Positions 25,301 through 37,058 of a stretch of 64,000 nt of DNA are shown piece by piece. Every line of letters begins with the position of its first letter. The stretch's first letter is position 1. The position numbers were made by a program, and so were the translations under genes. The DNA is from Archegozetes longisetosus. Taxonomy: Eukaryota > Arthropoda > Arachnida > Sarcoptiformes > Trhypochthoniidae. The stretch covers positions 8,389,843-8,453,842 of the forward strand of contig JAEMBT020000003.1 of the NCBI GenBank assembly GCA_018873245.2, given 5' to 3'. The notes under the pieces are model-generated. The model searched no databases, had not been told where the DNA came from, and saw nothing but the letters and a program-made list of their open reading frames with translations.

Positions 25301-27321
25301 TATATAGATAGATATCTTAATAGATAACCAAATAGCAATGCATTGTAAAGCTATGTATTATTGAATGCATTGTCTCTAATCGGGTCGCATACGAGGAAAG
25401 GCATAGCATTGCATAGCGTTAGGCCTGGCATAACGTTCACTCAACGCTACACGTATTCACATGACAGTCACATCAATTTCTATTTAATACTCAATTAAGT
25501 ATATTTTTTCGCAATTCGTACACAATTCAAACTAATAAGAGTTGAAGCAAACACGTGTAGTGTTGGGTTGCATGAAATGCCAGAACAACTAAATTTATCG
25601 CAAAATAATATTGAGAAAAGAGCAATAGAGAGATTGCTTACCCGAGTCTTCCATGTCTGAGCAAAACTATCCGATTGGTTGAGCACTACTTACTCTCCCA
25701 TTGGCTCGCAATTTCGCACGAAGCACGTCATCACTTCCATTATGTCGTCAAATACATTGTTTTATTGCGTTTTAATATTTATTTATCAATTATTACACTT
25801 TATTTCTATTTTTATTTCAATCTACACGTGTTTATCAATACGGACCTAATTGATTGATGCAATTCTCGTCAAATGTAATCACCATTATTTGTTAATATCA
25901 GTAGAAAATCAAAAAATTGCATATTAAGCATCAAATCTAAAACCTATTATCTACATGTTGTAAAAGCTATTGAATCGGGCGGTCAATTCAATTGAGAGTT
26001 AGCCCGATTTGTTTCGAAAGACTAGTAAAGGTGGAGACATCTAAATGATCAATTAAGTGATGTCATTATAGGCGTATACTTAGTTAAGTAATCATCAAAA
26101 TAATAATAATTCACTAGCTATTGATGTTTGTTTAAGCTCAGCTGGACTCAAATCTCTTAGATCCTTCCTCAACGACTTCCAGGAGAAATTTGTCCACATT
26201 TTGACTTCACATATAGGCAACTGAACCAGTGCTAGACATATCTGTCTGTCTCGCATTCGTCACTCAATCGATCAAATGATTGCTATTTTTTCTGGTCATG
26301 GTTTTTAACACACTTCCGTCAATAGCCTCTCCTCTCATTCATTAATCAATATTTACCAGAAATATGATATAGAAATAAAAGGATTGTTTCATCAATGACC
26401 AATATACCATATACTAAGCTAACGTGTTTATTTATTCACATAAATCATATTGAATGCCATGGCCTTTTACCGACTTATCTGATCTTTAAATCAAGAAAAC
26501 GATGCATTTTTTAAATCCGTTTATCAGATCAATAGCTTGAGAAGTAAGCGAATTTGCTACAAGATTCACTATTTGTAGCAAAGCCTCAAAATTGACCCAA
26601 TTGGATGCTATAAGAAGACCAAAATTTTGAATAATCATTAAATGACTGAAAATTAGTCACTAGGGCAAATCAGACCTAAGTAATGATAGTGGGTGAATAC
26701 ACATGAGAACAGGAGTGCTATAGGATATTTGAAAGACTAATTCTGAACAGATGTATCATTAATAACAATTTTATTTGATTGCTTTTAATTATAATTTTAC
26801 AAATCAAAACAAAACGAATATTTAAAAGATTAGGCGTAAAGCGATACAAAACAGCAAAAGTGATTTATACATAGTTTATAAAATTATATAGCAATGCATT
26901 CAAATACTTAGTTTAGAATTCTCTTTGATTTTATATTAATGACTCACTATATTCTGACTATTTGACAAAATGCATTCTAAAGAATAATTAGATCTGAATT
27001 GCATTATTTAAATGTGACTCTCAAGAACAATCACTGCCTGTTTGGATAGTAAAGAATCGAACGTTAGCTAAAAGGTTATTTAGCAAAAGAGAAGGCAATT
27101 GTAAGTTAATTAAATTGTGCTTTCTTAGCAAATACTAAAGTGAGCGCATAAGTTATCCTAATATTTACTTATTTGTAATTTGAGATTTTAAATATGGAGA
27201 GAGCATCACAGCATTATATGTGAAATGGAATGACATGTCAAACGTTTTTCATTATTTCAAGTCTAACAATAAAACTAATAATTTCAATAAATTAACAATA
27301 AAAATAATGCGTAAAATCAGA
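22325..27321. other. 5 kb region without a recognised gene, upstream of BICRA
   Basis: It lies between the BICRA start and the TMEM30 3' end, both minus-strand. Most is AT-rich. A somewhat GC-richer block around 24480-25750 includes pyrimidine tracts and an E-box (CACGTG) at about 25552. That block could hold the BICRA promoter or a 5' non-coding exon, but I cannot define a start site. The longest open frames (up to 110 codons) lack coding character. Confidence 0.4.
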
Positions 27322-28868
27322 TCAACCAATATATGACGTTCGCTGCGTCACATTTAACATCTCACTTGTACTGAAAATTTTGAAAATATTAAGTTACATG
27401 TCATTAGATAATACAGACAATTATTTAACTAATTATACCTTTTGCCAAACTTTTGTGAATGAAAACAAACACTCCGGACAATAAAAGACAAACACAACCA
27501 ACTATGATGTATATGATGCCAATGAATGGATTCTTTCCTCCGAGCCATGAGGTGTTTGATATAATGAATCGTTTGGTCCCTTTGAAAGACGCCACCGGAT
27601 AGTCTTCGAGTGGATTTTTAATTATTATTGATAAGAAAATATAGAATCAGAATAATTCGCACTATCAATGTAATCTTATTCTAAGCTTACTGTATCTGAT
27701 TGTTAACAAATAACGTCCTTTGGGTAAAGAATTTTGGTAGTTAGCGTCGATATCTTGTTTGTCGTGAGCTATTCTGGCATACAGTTTGCGAAATGTGGGC
27801 AAAGCCGCTGTTCTCATCCAAACTATTAAGCCTTCGTTCAAATACCCATTATTATTGTCTTTGTCCAGATCCCAAACGGGCTTTCGCCAATTGGGCGGTT
27901 TAATAGTGCCTTCGAATGCATAGGAAAGATTTGTCTGTCCTTTGGGCAGAGGGTTTTTGAATTTAGCATTTTTATCAGTAGCCCATGCAATGCCCGTATA
28001 AGTTATTGGAACTGACTTCGGCTCACTGTCTTTACCAGAATCGGGATATCTTTGTAAAAGAAAAGTATCATTGAATAGGCTGTTCGCGATCGCACCACAC
28101 GGAGCAATCGGTTTCTTGTCTATTTTGTCGAAAGGCTCGCATTCAGTTAAGCTACTACTTTCTCCTAATAGTTGTCTGTCGTCTCGGGACTTAACATAAC
28201 GTCTATGGTTTTGATAGTAATTTGTCAGACCATAGTATAAGAAGACATCTCTTTTGATGTCATTTTCTAAGGTAAAGTTCAATTTACACAAGCATTCACC
28301 GCTCCAGTTTGGTGCTGATATCACATCAGAGCAAAGCCTTTTTGGTCGATTTTTTCCGTTCTGTATGTATTGTTCACATGCCGTATAGTTCAATTCCAGT
28401 TCTTGGACCTTAAATACAGTCAAATAATCAATCAGTCATCGACAGCTTATACCAATTCATTGAATAAAGACCTGATCCGAAGAGACCAGTAATCCAATTC
28501 CAATGGGAATGAATGCGACCCCAATCAAGAAAAATGTCGGCAAAACAGTACCAGCGGTCAGGATTGGTTGCCAGGCCGGCAACTTCTGCTGCTTGAATGC
28601 ACTACCTTTTTATGAATAATATTTATATTAATAATTGTCAACAACTCATTAATATTAACGATAAATAGGATTATATTTAGGATGCAGTTAAATAAATATT
28701 TATTGATTAAATCTTATCGTTTAGTGCTGTAATTTCCGTTCAAAACAAAAATAGGTTGCTTAAGAAAAATCAAAAAATGATTAAATATTATTTAATTTAT
28801 ATCAAATTACTTGAAGGCCTTTGGCTTTTATTGCTTTGCTCCCCAATTGCAACCACATTATTAGCCAT
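27322..28868 (-). CDS. TMEM30A: CDC50/TMEM30 P4-ATPase beta subunit
   Basis: Five exons (minus order): 28868-28811, 28605-28472, 28408-27691, 27604-27439, 27370-27322, giving 374 residues, close to the vertebrate 361. Exon 2 begins with the diagnostic [20 protein letters not shown] and the first membrane span ([19 protein letters not shown]). The large exon encodes the ectodomain, with [20 protein letters not shown] and RDDRQL, the ecto-domain cysteines and N-glycosylation sites. Exon 4 has NYPV, then [16 protein letters not shown] and the second span. CDC50 proteins are obligate partners of P4-type phospholipid flippases, needed for their exit from the ER and their activity. The short N-terminal exon is supported by phase and by the family position of FKQQ. 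Confidence 0.93.
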
Positions 28869-30363
28869 TCTTTCAATCCTTAATTAACTAATTGTTACTT
28901 AATTTTTCCAAACAGACATTTGTTTAAAATAATTTGAAATATTTTCAATTAATTTAAAATATCGGTTTTGGAAAATACAATTTATATGAATAATTAACCA
29001 ATTTATGAACTAATAAATATTAAGACAAAACTAAAATATCGATTAGTTGGTTATATATTGTTATTGCGTGTTTTAATGTCATAATATTAAATGTGAAATA
29101 GTTTCTGTTGACTTCTATCGTAAGAAAATGTTATATATGTTCATAAATTTTGATCGAATAAAATACGACTGAGTCGAGTGCTTACGTCTAATAGAGTAAA
29201 CATTGCAATACATCTAAAATGTTGATTTTACTCTAGTTGAAAACTTTTCAATTTTCCAAATGTTTACATCTTTTTAAAAATGAAATAACCCTCCAATTAC
29301 TCATTAGTATTTCTCAGGTACTAAACCAGTTGTGAATTTGTTATAATTTTATGGAAGTGTTGTTGGCTTTAAGTCGCTTACTTGAGAAAAGCTTGAGTGA
29401 ATTAGTACTTGATTTTGAAGTTTTGATTATTTATTTAAATGTCAATTGATTTAGTGCTGAATCGATAAAATAACTTGAGTTACGTAATATTAAATATTTA
29501 AATGTATCGAGTCTTATCTCTAAACAGAAGCGGAATCATTTATCAGTGAAATTTTTATTCATAATCCCCAATTCCTGGCTTTGGTTGTGATTCACGTTAT
29601 TTATCATACTGAAGACCAGAAAAACGAAGAGATTATTGCTAGAAGAATTGGATATTGTATTAAATTCCATCGAGTAAAAGGAACTCTATTTTCACAACAT
29701 TTCGACGTTTGCTGATCTCATGGCAACTCTGGTATTAGATAGTAATTCACTATAAATATGTTCAGACAAATCGGTAGATATTTTACTCAAACCTGTTGTC
29801 AAATAACTGTTAACTTGTCTAAGAACTGTTTGATCTGTTCATCAGTGTTGATATCAGAAGTAAGCTGAAGGAAAAGTAGCCAAAAGTAAGTCATCGGGAA
29901 GTATAGAAAACCTATGATTTATTCTGATCTCGAATTTCTGATATGGAAATTGGAGTTTTTTAAAAAGTATTTAATTGGGTCTGATTTGAAGTGTTCTAGT
30001 TTTTTTGTATTTGTCTGCTTTAAGATCATTTGTTGAATTGCTTTTAAATCATTTGCTCGTGAGCTGAGTTGAGGTTAGCCTCGAATGGGCAGGTATTTCA
30101 GTATTCAATCAATGTAGTTATAATATGAAGTATACCTTAAGTGTTGGAGTACATACCGTACGCTATCTAACCATTTGACACATTTATTGGTCTTGATCTG
30201 AATTGAGTTTTGCCCACCTTTTTGTGCTTATACTTTTAGGCGAGAGTTTTAGAGTAACTCGATTGCATTGTTTTGCTGGTGATGTGGCATTCGTTTTAAG
30301 AGACCTCTCGCTACAAGCTAAACTTTTAAATAACTATTTTTACTTTAATACCTCAGATTTACA
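28869..30363. other. intergenic between divergent TMEM30 and UAP1 genes
   Basis: About 1.5 kb of AT-rich sequence separates the two head-to-head starts, so both promoters should lie here. No specific element is assignable. Confidence 0.5.
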
Positions 30364-33300
30364 ATGACTGACATAAATAGTCTTCGTAATCAACTGCAAA
30401 AGCACGAACAGCAACATTTGCTACAGTTTTGGGATCAACTCAGTGATGAACAGCAAGAACTTCTGTACAATGACTTGAAAAGTATTAAGTTTGAGAAAGT
30501 TTGCAGAGCATTTAAAGAGACCAAATCTAACAGTGATCGAAATGAGAAAATTGATGATTTGCTGCAACCGCTTTCATCTGATGTACACGAGAGCATCACA
30601 AGAACTTCTAAAGAAAAGCTTAAGGCCTATCGGGAAAAGGGTAAATATCTTTTTAATTGTTTTCTCAAGTTTTTTCTTTCTTCAACTCGAATTATTTTAC
30701 AGTTTGATGACATTCAAAACTTTGTATTGCCAGTACGTCAAATGTTTCCCAATTTTTACTTTTTTTTTCTATAACTTTGACACTTGAGAGAGGACTTATT
30801 CTAATATTTTCCTAGTCTTTAAAACAAGTTTTTCTACTCACAAAATTTCATCCCTCCAAAAGAAGTCGCGACCGATAAGTTTTACATTTTTTTGAGGATT
30901 AAATACCCCTGAAGTTGAGAGGCGTCTAAATTCAAACTTTTATCTAATTAGAAATGTTGACAAAACCATACATCGAAAGTTAGGTTTACTCAAATTATTA
31001 CTAATATCAAAAATTATTGATTGCATTTTGTCGAAAGTCGTAGAATCAGACTGAGTTTCACTTTTTTACAAATCAAATGCTAATTACGACTAAAACTGAG
31101 ATTTTTAAAAAATGTTGACTCTACTTTGACTAATTAAATAAATTTTTAAGTTGTCCTCCCGCCTAAGAAAGTATTTGCATTGTATAGAAATGTTGACCTG
31201 TTTTTGTGTCAATATTTGTCTCAAAGATACCGTTCGCTATCAGAATAAATAGTATTTGCGTAAACGTTGTTGAGTTAATGCCAATGCAATTGTTTAATTA
31301 GTTCTGTAACTATTAGGTGCTAAACGAGTTATCATAATATTTTATCATAATATTTTGGTTGTTTAAGATAACCACTATTGCAATCAATTTTAGCTATAAA
31401 TGAAATATCTTATCTGCGTTGTTATAACTTCGATCAAATTGAGCTAATTATGTCAAAAGTTACTTTCGATTTCAATAGAATCATTTAATCGATTTATTCT
31501 GACCATACTAATCAGTATGTGACAAATAGATAAACTATAAAATTTTCAAAGATGAAGTTGCAAAAATTTGGAAATAACCGCGAATTTAAATAAACTGACA
31601 ATGATTAATGATGTGATGTATCAAAGATAGAAATAGTTAGTTTGTTAATCAAATTGGTTGTTAAGATGAAGTTAGATTTCAATTTTCTAGTTATTAAGCA
31701 ATCTCTATTTGGATGACTTAAGTGCATAAAACAATACTTATCTAATTGAATCTAATAGTAGTACTTTTAATACAATAAAACTTGATCTTTGAGTTGTTTT
31801 TCTAACGAAAAGTGAATTTACCAAAAGTTAAGTCGAATGTTTACTAAACATTTGAAATAGTTAGAGAATGTGATTTATCTGTGATTTGATTTTATCATAA
31901 ATCCGTTACTCAATGTCAATATTAAAGTTGCATCAGCTTAATAAATCAACTTTTATCTGTAATAAAGGAATGTGCAAATAGTTCGCACTTCTTAAAGATA
32001 TTAAATTATCAGTAGTTAAATAAAGGAGAGAATCACTTATCAGTAATATTTGGCATTGACCATCAATTTTTATCAGTAAATGTCAAGTATTCATATTATA
32101 ACCTTAAGATAGGGTTTAGCTTCAATTAGACAAGTTTCTAAAATAAATATTTCAAGTATTTTCAATTCCAAGAATGAGATCAAGGAAATGCAGTGTTTCG
32201 AACTGCTTTCGCTAATCTAGTTTAGAATAATTGTCATAACTTGTTAATTAAATGCTGATCTTTTGCCAAATTCTGGTTCTCAAAACCGATCATTTATTTC
32301 CTTAATGAAGGACTGCGTCAGATATCAGAAGGACGAGTGGCAGCTCTTTTGTTGGCTGGAGGACAAGGCACCAGACTGGGAGTGAATTACCCGAAGGGCA
32401 TGTATGATGTCGGTCTACCGTCGCATAAGACATTGTATCAACTACAAGGAGAGAGAATTAAACGACTCGAACAACTTGCTTATGAGCTGACAGGAAAGAG
32501 AGGCTCAATTCCATGGTATATAATGACAAGCGAAGCAACGAAAGAACCAACCGTAGAGTTTTTTGAAAAGCACGATTACTTCGGCCTCTCAAAAGAGAAT
32601 ATAATAATTTTCGAGCAAGGCACTTTGCCATGTTTTGCATTCGATGGAAAAATCATTTTAGAGACTCCATACAAAGTTGCGAGAGCTCCAGATGGCAACG
32701 GAGGACTCTATACAGCACTTGGCGATAGAGCAATTCTCGATGATATGCAGAGAAGAGGCATTGAGCACATTCAAGTCTATTGTGTTGACAATATATTAGT
32801 GAAAGTGGCAGATCCCACTTTTATTGGTTATTGTATAACTAAGAACGCAGAAGCGGCCGCAAAAGTGGTTGAGAAAGCATTCCCTACAGAAGCAGTTGGC
32901 ATTATCTGTAAAGTTAACGGAAAATATAAAGTGGTCGAATACAGTGAAGTCTCGCTACAAACGGCCCAAAAACGAAATAATGACGGAAGGCTTGCATTCA
33001 ATGCTGGAAATATTTGTAATCATTATTTCACAGTTAATTTTCTCAAGAAAGTTATTAAGTATGTCTTACGCTCTACTTGTTGTTCCGAATTCTAATCATG
33101 TATTTCTGTTTTAGTGGAGAAGAGCTCATTCATCACGTGGCAAAGAAAAAGATTTCTTTTGTTGATTCCAACGGAAAGATTGTCAAGCCGGAGAAACCAA
33201 ATGGAATCAAACTTGAAAAATTTGTTTTTGATGTCTTTGAGTTTACTGAGTACGGACTGAACGCGCGATTTAATAAAATAGAAAATATTCTAAAGTTGAA

Positions 33301-34179
33301 CTATTGATTTATTTTAGCAAATTTGTTGTCTGGGAAGTGTTACGTGAAGACGAATTTTCGCCTTTGAAAAATGGGGATGATTCCGACAAAGACACGCCAA
33401 CCACTGCCCGACAATCGGTTTATAATTTGCATCAAAGGTTCATTTTGAATGCTGGCGGCAGTTTCGTTGACGACAATGGAACTGCTGTTCCTTTGATTGC
33501 GAGGTATGAAATTGACAACATTTGATCATCGATTTGATGAAAACTTCTATTTAAATAAAAATGTTATCGTTTCTTCATGAACCTGATACTTAAAATTTTT
33601 ATATTGCTTATTTCATCTTCAAGTTATTTGAACGATCTGTTACGCAACTCTTTTAATTGCAATAACTTTACATTTTCATACTTTTTGTTGATTTTGCTAT
33701 TTGTTATTTTGAATGTCTTATTAACGAAATTTATGATTGATTTGCATTATTTTTCTATTTATTTAGAATTATTTTGTTTGCATGATTTGATTAAGTTTTG
33801 CTTCTTATTATTTTTATTTTTAGTCCTGTTAAAGTTCATTTGAATGGCACTAATGGCAATCATGTCAATGATGATAATAACAATAATAATAATAATAACA
33901 ATAACAATAAGTAAATCTCTAGAACTAAGTCATTATTTTGCAAAGCATTAATGATTTTCTAACAATCTGTTTAATAGCCATAAAGAGAGTCAAGTGATTT
34001 GTGAAATATCGCCATTGGTCTCATACGACGGTGAAGGACTTAAAAAGCTGGTCTCTGGCAAACTATTTCGATCTCCTTTCATTCTAAATAGTACTAATGA
34101 ACAGGGAATCAAACCTATCAACACTGGTCTTAAACAAACAAACGGCACAACAGTTGCCCAATCGAATGGAGTTCGTTAA
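30364..34179 (+). CDS. UAP1: UDP-N-acetylhexosamine pyrophosphorylase
   Basis: Six exons: 30364-30640, 32311-33058, 33115-33249, 33318-33503, 33824-33910, 33978-34179, giving 544 residues, within the family range. It forms UDP-GlcNAc/UDP-GalNAc from UTP and the hexosamine-1-phosphate in the cytosol, supplying chitin and glycan synthesis in arthropods. Exon 2 starts with [23 protein letters not shown]-type sequence, the nucleotide-binding loop of this family. Further conserved segments are [40 protein letters not shown] and the C-terminal [13 protein letters not shown]. Intron 1 is 1,670 bp. Exon 5 ends in an AAT/AAC microsatellite read as about ten Asn residues just before the conserved C-terminal strand. 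Confidence 0.94.
33874..33910 (+). repeat. AAT/AAC microsatellite inside UAP1 exon 5
   Basis: A run of AAT and AAC triplets, read in frame as poly-asparagine, directly abuts the exon 5 splice donor (GTAAAT). Confidence 0.85.
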
Positions 34180-35897
34180 ATTTCGATTCAATTGTGATAT
34201 TTTTTGTTTTAATTTTTTTTATTTTAATGTAAAATAACTTTCAAAATAAGCATTTCTCAGTCTTGTTTCTTATTTATGGTGAATGTATTCAGAAATTGAT
34301 ACTTTCTAAAGCTATGTATTTAAAATATTTTTATTATGTATTTTAAGCCTACAACTAGTTGAACTGTTTTAGAAGAATCTAATATCCATAGAATTCAAAA
34401 ACTTTATTTTTATTAAGATTTGTGCATAATTCAAAGCTTTTATTATCATCAAAAATAGTGATTATGTTAGAATGAGATTAAAATATCTATTTATAATACT
34501 ATCGAAATTTGATTGTACTTAAGAAGAGCACTATTGGCGCGACTTTCACGTCGTGCCACTTGTTATTTACTAAAGTTCAACAAATATTCACTTCAAAGTT
34601 TAAGAATCATATTATCAAAGTTTATACGATATCAATGATCAAACTAAAGTATCTATTGCGAAATAAATTCAGTGCGTAAAGCACTCAATTCTTAGATAAG
34701 TATAGTTGAGATAACAAATGGTTTTTGAAAGACAAATAAAATTGATCACAACTTTGAAATAACAGACCATCAAATCTAGAACATCGGTCATTTTGGTTCA
34801 ATCAAATTATGAGAACTTAGAAGCGATGGCAGACCAGTTCATACAGTATCAGTGAATACCAAACATATTGCAGGTGAAATGACGCATTCTATGGTTTGAG
34901 ATATACTGAATCTATTACCAAAAACTATCTTATATCTGAATAGTTTTTGAATCGATTCAACATTAATAGATTGCAATAGTTATTGAATAACTGATTCTAA
35001 TTTTATTTTGTGAATAGTCAATAACCAAATAGTCATTTGACTTAATTCCTCAAAACATTTGCATTTTCTCAACTTTTACTTGTGAGTAAACTATCTTTTC
35101 TCATCTGTTTCTCTAGTATTTGTTGAATTTTGCTATTCGTGCGATTGACTGTCTCATACCTATCAGTCCATTTGAATACGATTTGCATTTTATCAGTCAT
35201 TCAACTGTACTTTTGTATTAGACAATTGATTTGTTTCGTTTCAAATCAATTCTAAAAGTATAATTTGGTTTTAATTCTCTTGTTTGATCGATTTGATTGG
35301 GTTAAATCGGTTGGGTTAAATTGAGTTTCGTTCGAACCAATGGCTTAATATCCGTTATACTTTCGACTAATTTGATTTTATTCTTCGTTGCATTGCATTT
35401 ACTTTCGTTAAGTTTTGGTTGGAATAATATTCTTCAAATATTTTGAACCAATTGTTTCGTGGTATGAGTTTTGCTCCTATTGTCTACTCTTAAGCGACCA
35501 TTAGTCTCTATTGAGCCTATCACTTGTAAACCAAATTTCACCATTGGTTAAGTCATTGTATCTAAATTTTATAACCTAGGTCAGAATATTTATTCTTTAC
35601 ACCTATATTAAGATTTAAATAACAGAATAAGATTAACTCGCAATAAGTATAACCCTTACTTGATAATTTTGAAAATTTTTGCAAAAATCTGACGATTTTC
35701 TACAAACTTTAGTGAAGTTCAGTACAAAGTTCAGTTTATATTATGTGTGCGCTTAGATTTGTCCACTATAACTTGGTTTTCACTATAAGTAGGTTCATGA
35801 TAGCCATAATTTTCATTATGATTTCTATAGGATGAGTGCGCCGTGCATAACGATGTGTTGACTGTAGGTAGGTTCATCATATCCAGGATGAACTGTA
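34180..35897. other. intergenic, convergent 3' ends; possible extra exon
   Basis: UAP1 (+) and the 35898-37058 gene (-) converge here. A strong minus-strand acceptor (AATACAG) at about 35893 precedes open sequence to about 35697 containing two copies of a GY-D/H-EPTYS phrase, in different frames. It may be a 3' exon of the acidic-protein gene, but no frame could be chosen. Nothing else recognised. Confidence 0.35.
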
Positions 35898-37058
35898 TTA
35901 AAACAAAAGTAAAATATAATCGAATTGAAAAGTTAAAATTCTATAAACTTTGCTAGAAAATAAATTTATTTGAATAGATTGAATGATATTCTGATCAGCC
36001 ATCTGGTTGCTTAGGGTATGGCTGACCTTTTTTATATGAACATGATACTCGAATGTAACCCAAAACGGATCGAGTAAGTATCTGAACTTGGGAATTCCCA
36101 ACCGTTGCTGAAATATCAATCGATTTGGTTGTGATATTTGCACCCATCGATTGAGTTGAGGGTAATATTGCAGAATAGGTCCCGGATGGCCGGACCTTTG
36201 CTGGAGACTCTGCAAATTCTGAATGGGTGCCAACTGTTGGTTGACCGCTAGCTTTGCGTCCATAATTTGCTCATAATGTCCCAACTTTGGTATTGGTTGA
36301 CGAAAAGGTTCGTATTTTATAAAAACGGCATTTGGATTGGGATTGAGGACCGGCTGCGGCAGAAGATATGCTGGAACTATGGGCTCAATATATTCTTCAT
36401 CAGGAATTGGCAGAGAGGGCATGTGTCGGTAGAAATAATGTGGAATGTTGGATTCATCGGAATCTGAATCCGAATTTAATTCAATATCCAGTTCTCGGTC
36501 GGATTCTTGATCTAAATCTACTTCCAACTCTGTGTATGACTCTTGTTCAGGTGGCAGAGGATGTGGCACAGCTTGAGATTCATCAAGATCTATTTGTTCT
36601 GCTATTACTTCTTCGTGATCATATCCTAGTTGTGAAAATGGAACTGAAAGATAAGAAAGTGGTGATGAAGGTACATGATCAGAATCTTCATCTGAAAGTA
36701 TGACCAGCTCTTCATTTGAAGACAATGTTGATGGCATTGGATGTGCTGATAGCGGATATGATGGTAGTTCTAGGTTTGATGGTCTCATCTGTCGAAGACC
36801 TTGCCTTGAAAGTGATCGAGGTCTCAACTGATGGTAATTGTGGTCTCTGAGTAGTCGGGAATACCTTAAGAATGGGTTGGAATTCACTATTTCTTGTGTA
36901 ATTACTTCTTCTTCGTGATCATATTCTGGCACTTCGTATGGATTGTTCACAATCTCTTGTTCGACATGAATTGGTGTGAGTTGTTGATCATTAAGTAGAT
37001 CTTGCATTATTCGATCAATTAGTTCTTCTCTTGACAATTGTCCCTGATTTTGATCCAT
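35898..37058 (-). CDS. unrecognised acidic, probably disordered protein
   Basis: An open frame of 386 codons beginning MDQNQGQLSREELIDRIMQD. I do not recognise the family. It is rich in Glu, Asp, Ser, Pro and Leu and has acidic serine stretches of CK2-site type (ILSDEDSDH, LNSDSDSDESN). An internal repeat of YDHEEEVITQEIV appears again as YDHEEVIAEQIDL. There is no signal peptide or membrane span. The last 40 or so residues change character (FEYHVHIKK, then SHTLSN), and a GT at that point could be a splice donor to a small exon near 35700-35892. A nuclear or scaffolding role is conceivable but unsupported; it may be lineage-specific. Confidence 0.5.
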   Translation of the reverse strand: MDQNQGQLSREELIDRIMQDLLNDQQLTPIHVEQEIVNNPYEVPEYDHEEEVITQEIVNSNPFLRYSRLLRDHNYHQLRPRSLSRQGLRQMRPSNLELPSYPLSAHPMPSTLSSNEELVILSDEDSDHVPSSPLSYLSVPFSQLGYDHEEVIAEQIDLDESQAVPHPLPPEQESYTELEVDLDQESDRELDIELNSDSDSDESNIPHYFYRHMPSLPIPDEEYIEPIVPAYLLPQPVLNPNPNAVFIKYEPFRQPIPKLGHYEQIMDAKLAVNQQLAPIQNLQSLQQRSGHPGPILQYYPQLNRWVQISQPNRLIFQQRLGIPKFRYLLDPFWVTFEYHVHIKKVSHTLSNQMADQNIIQSIQINLFSSKVYRILTFQFDYILLLF

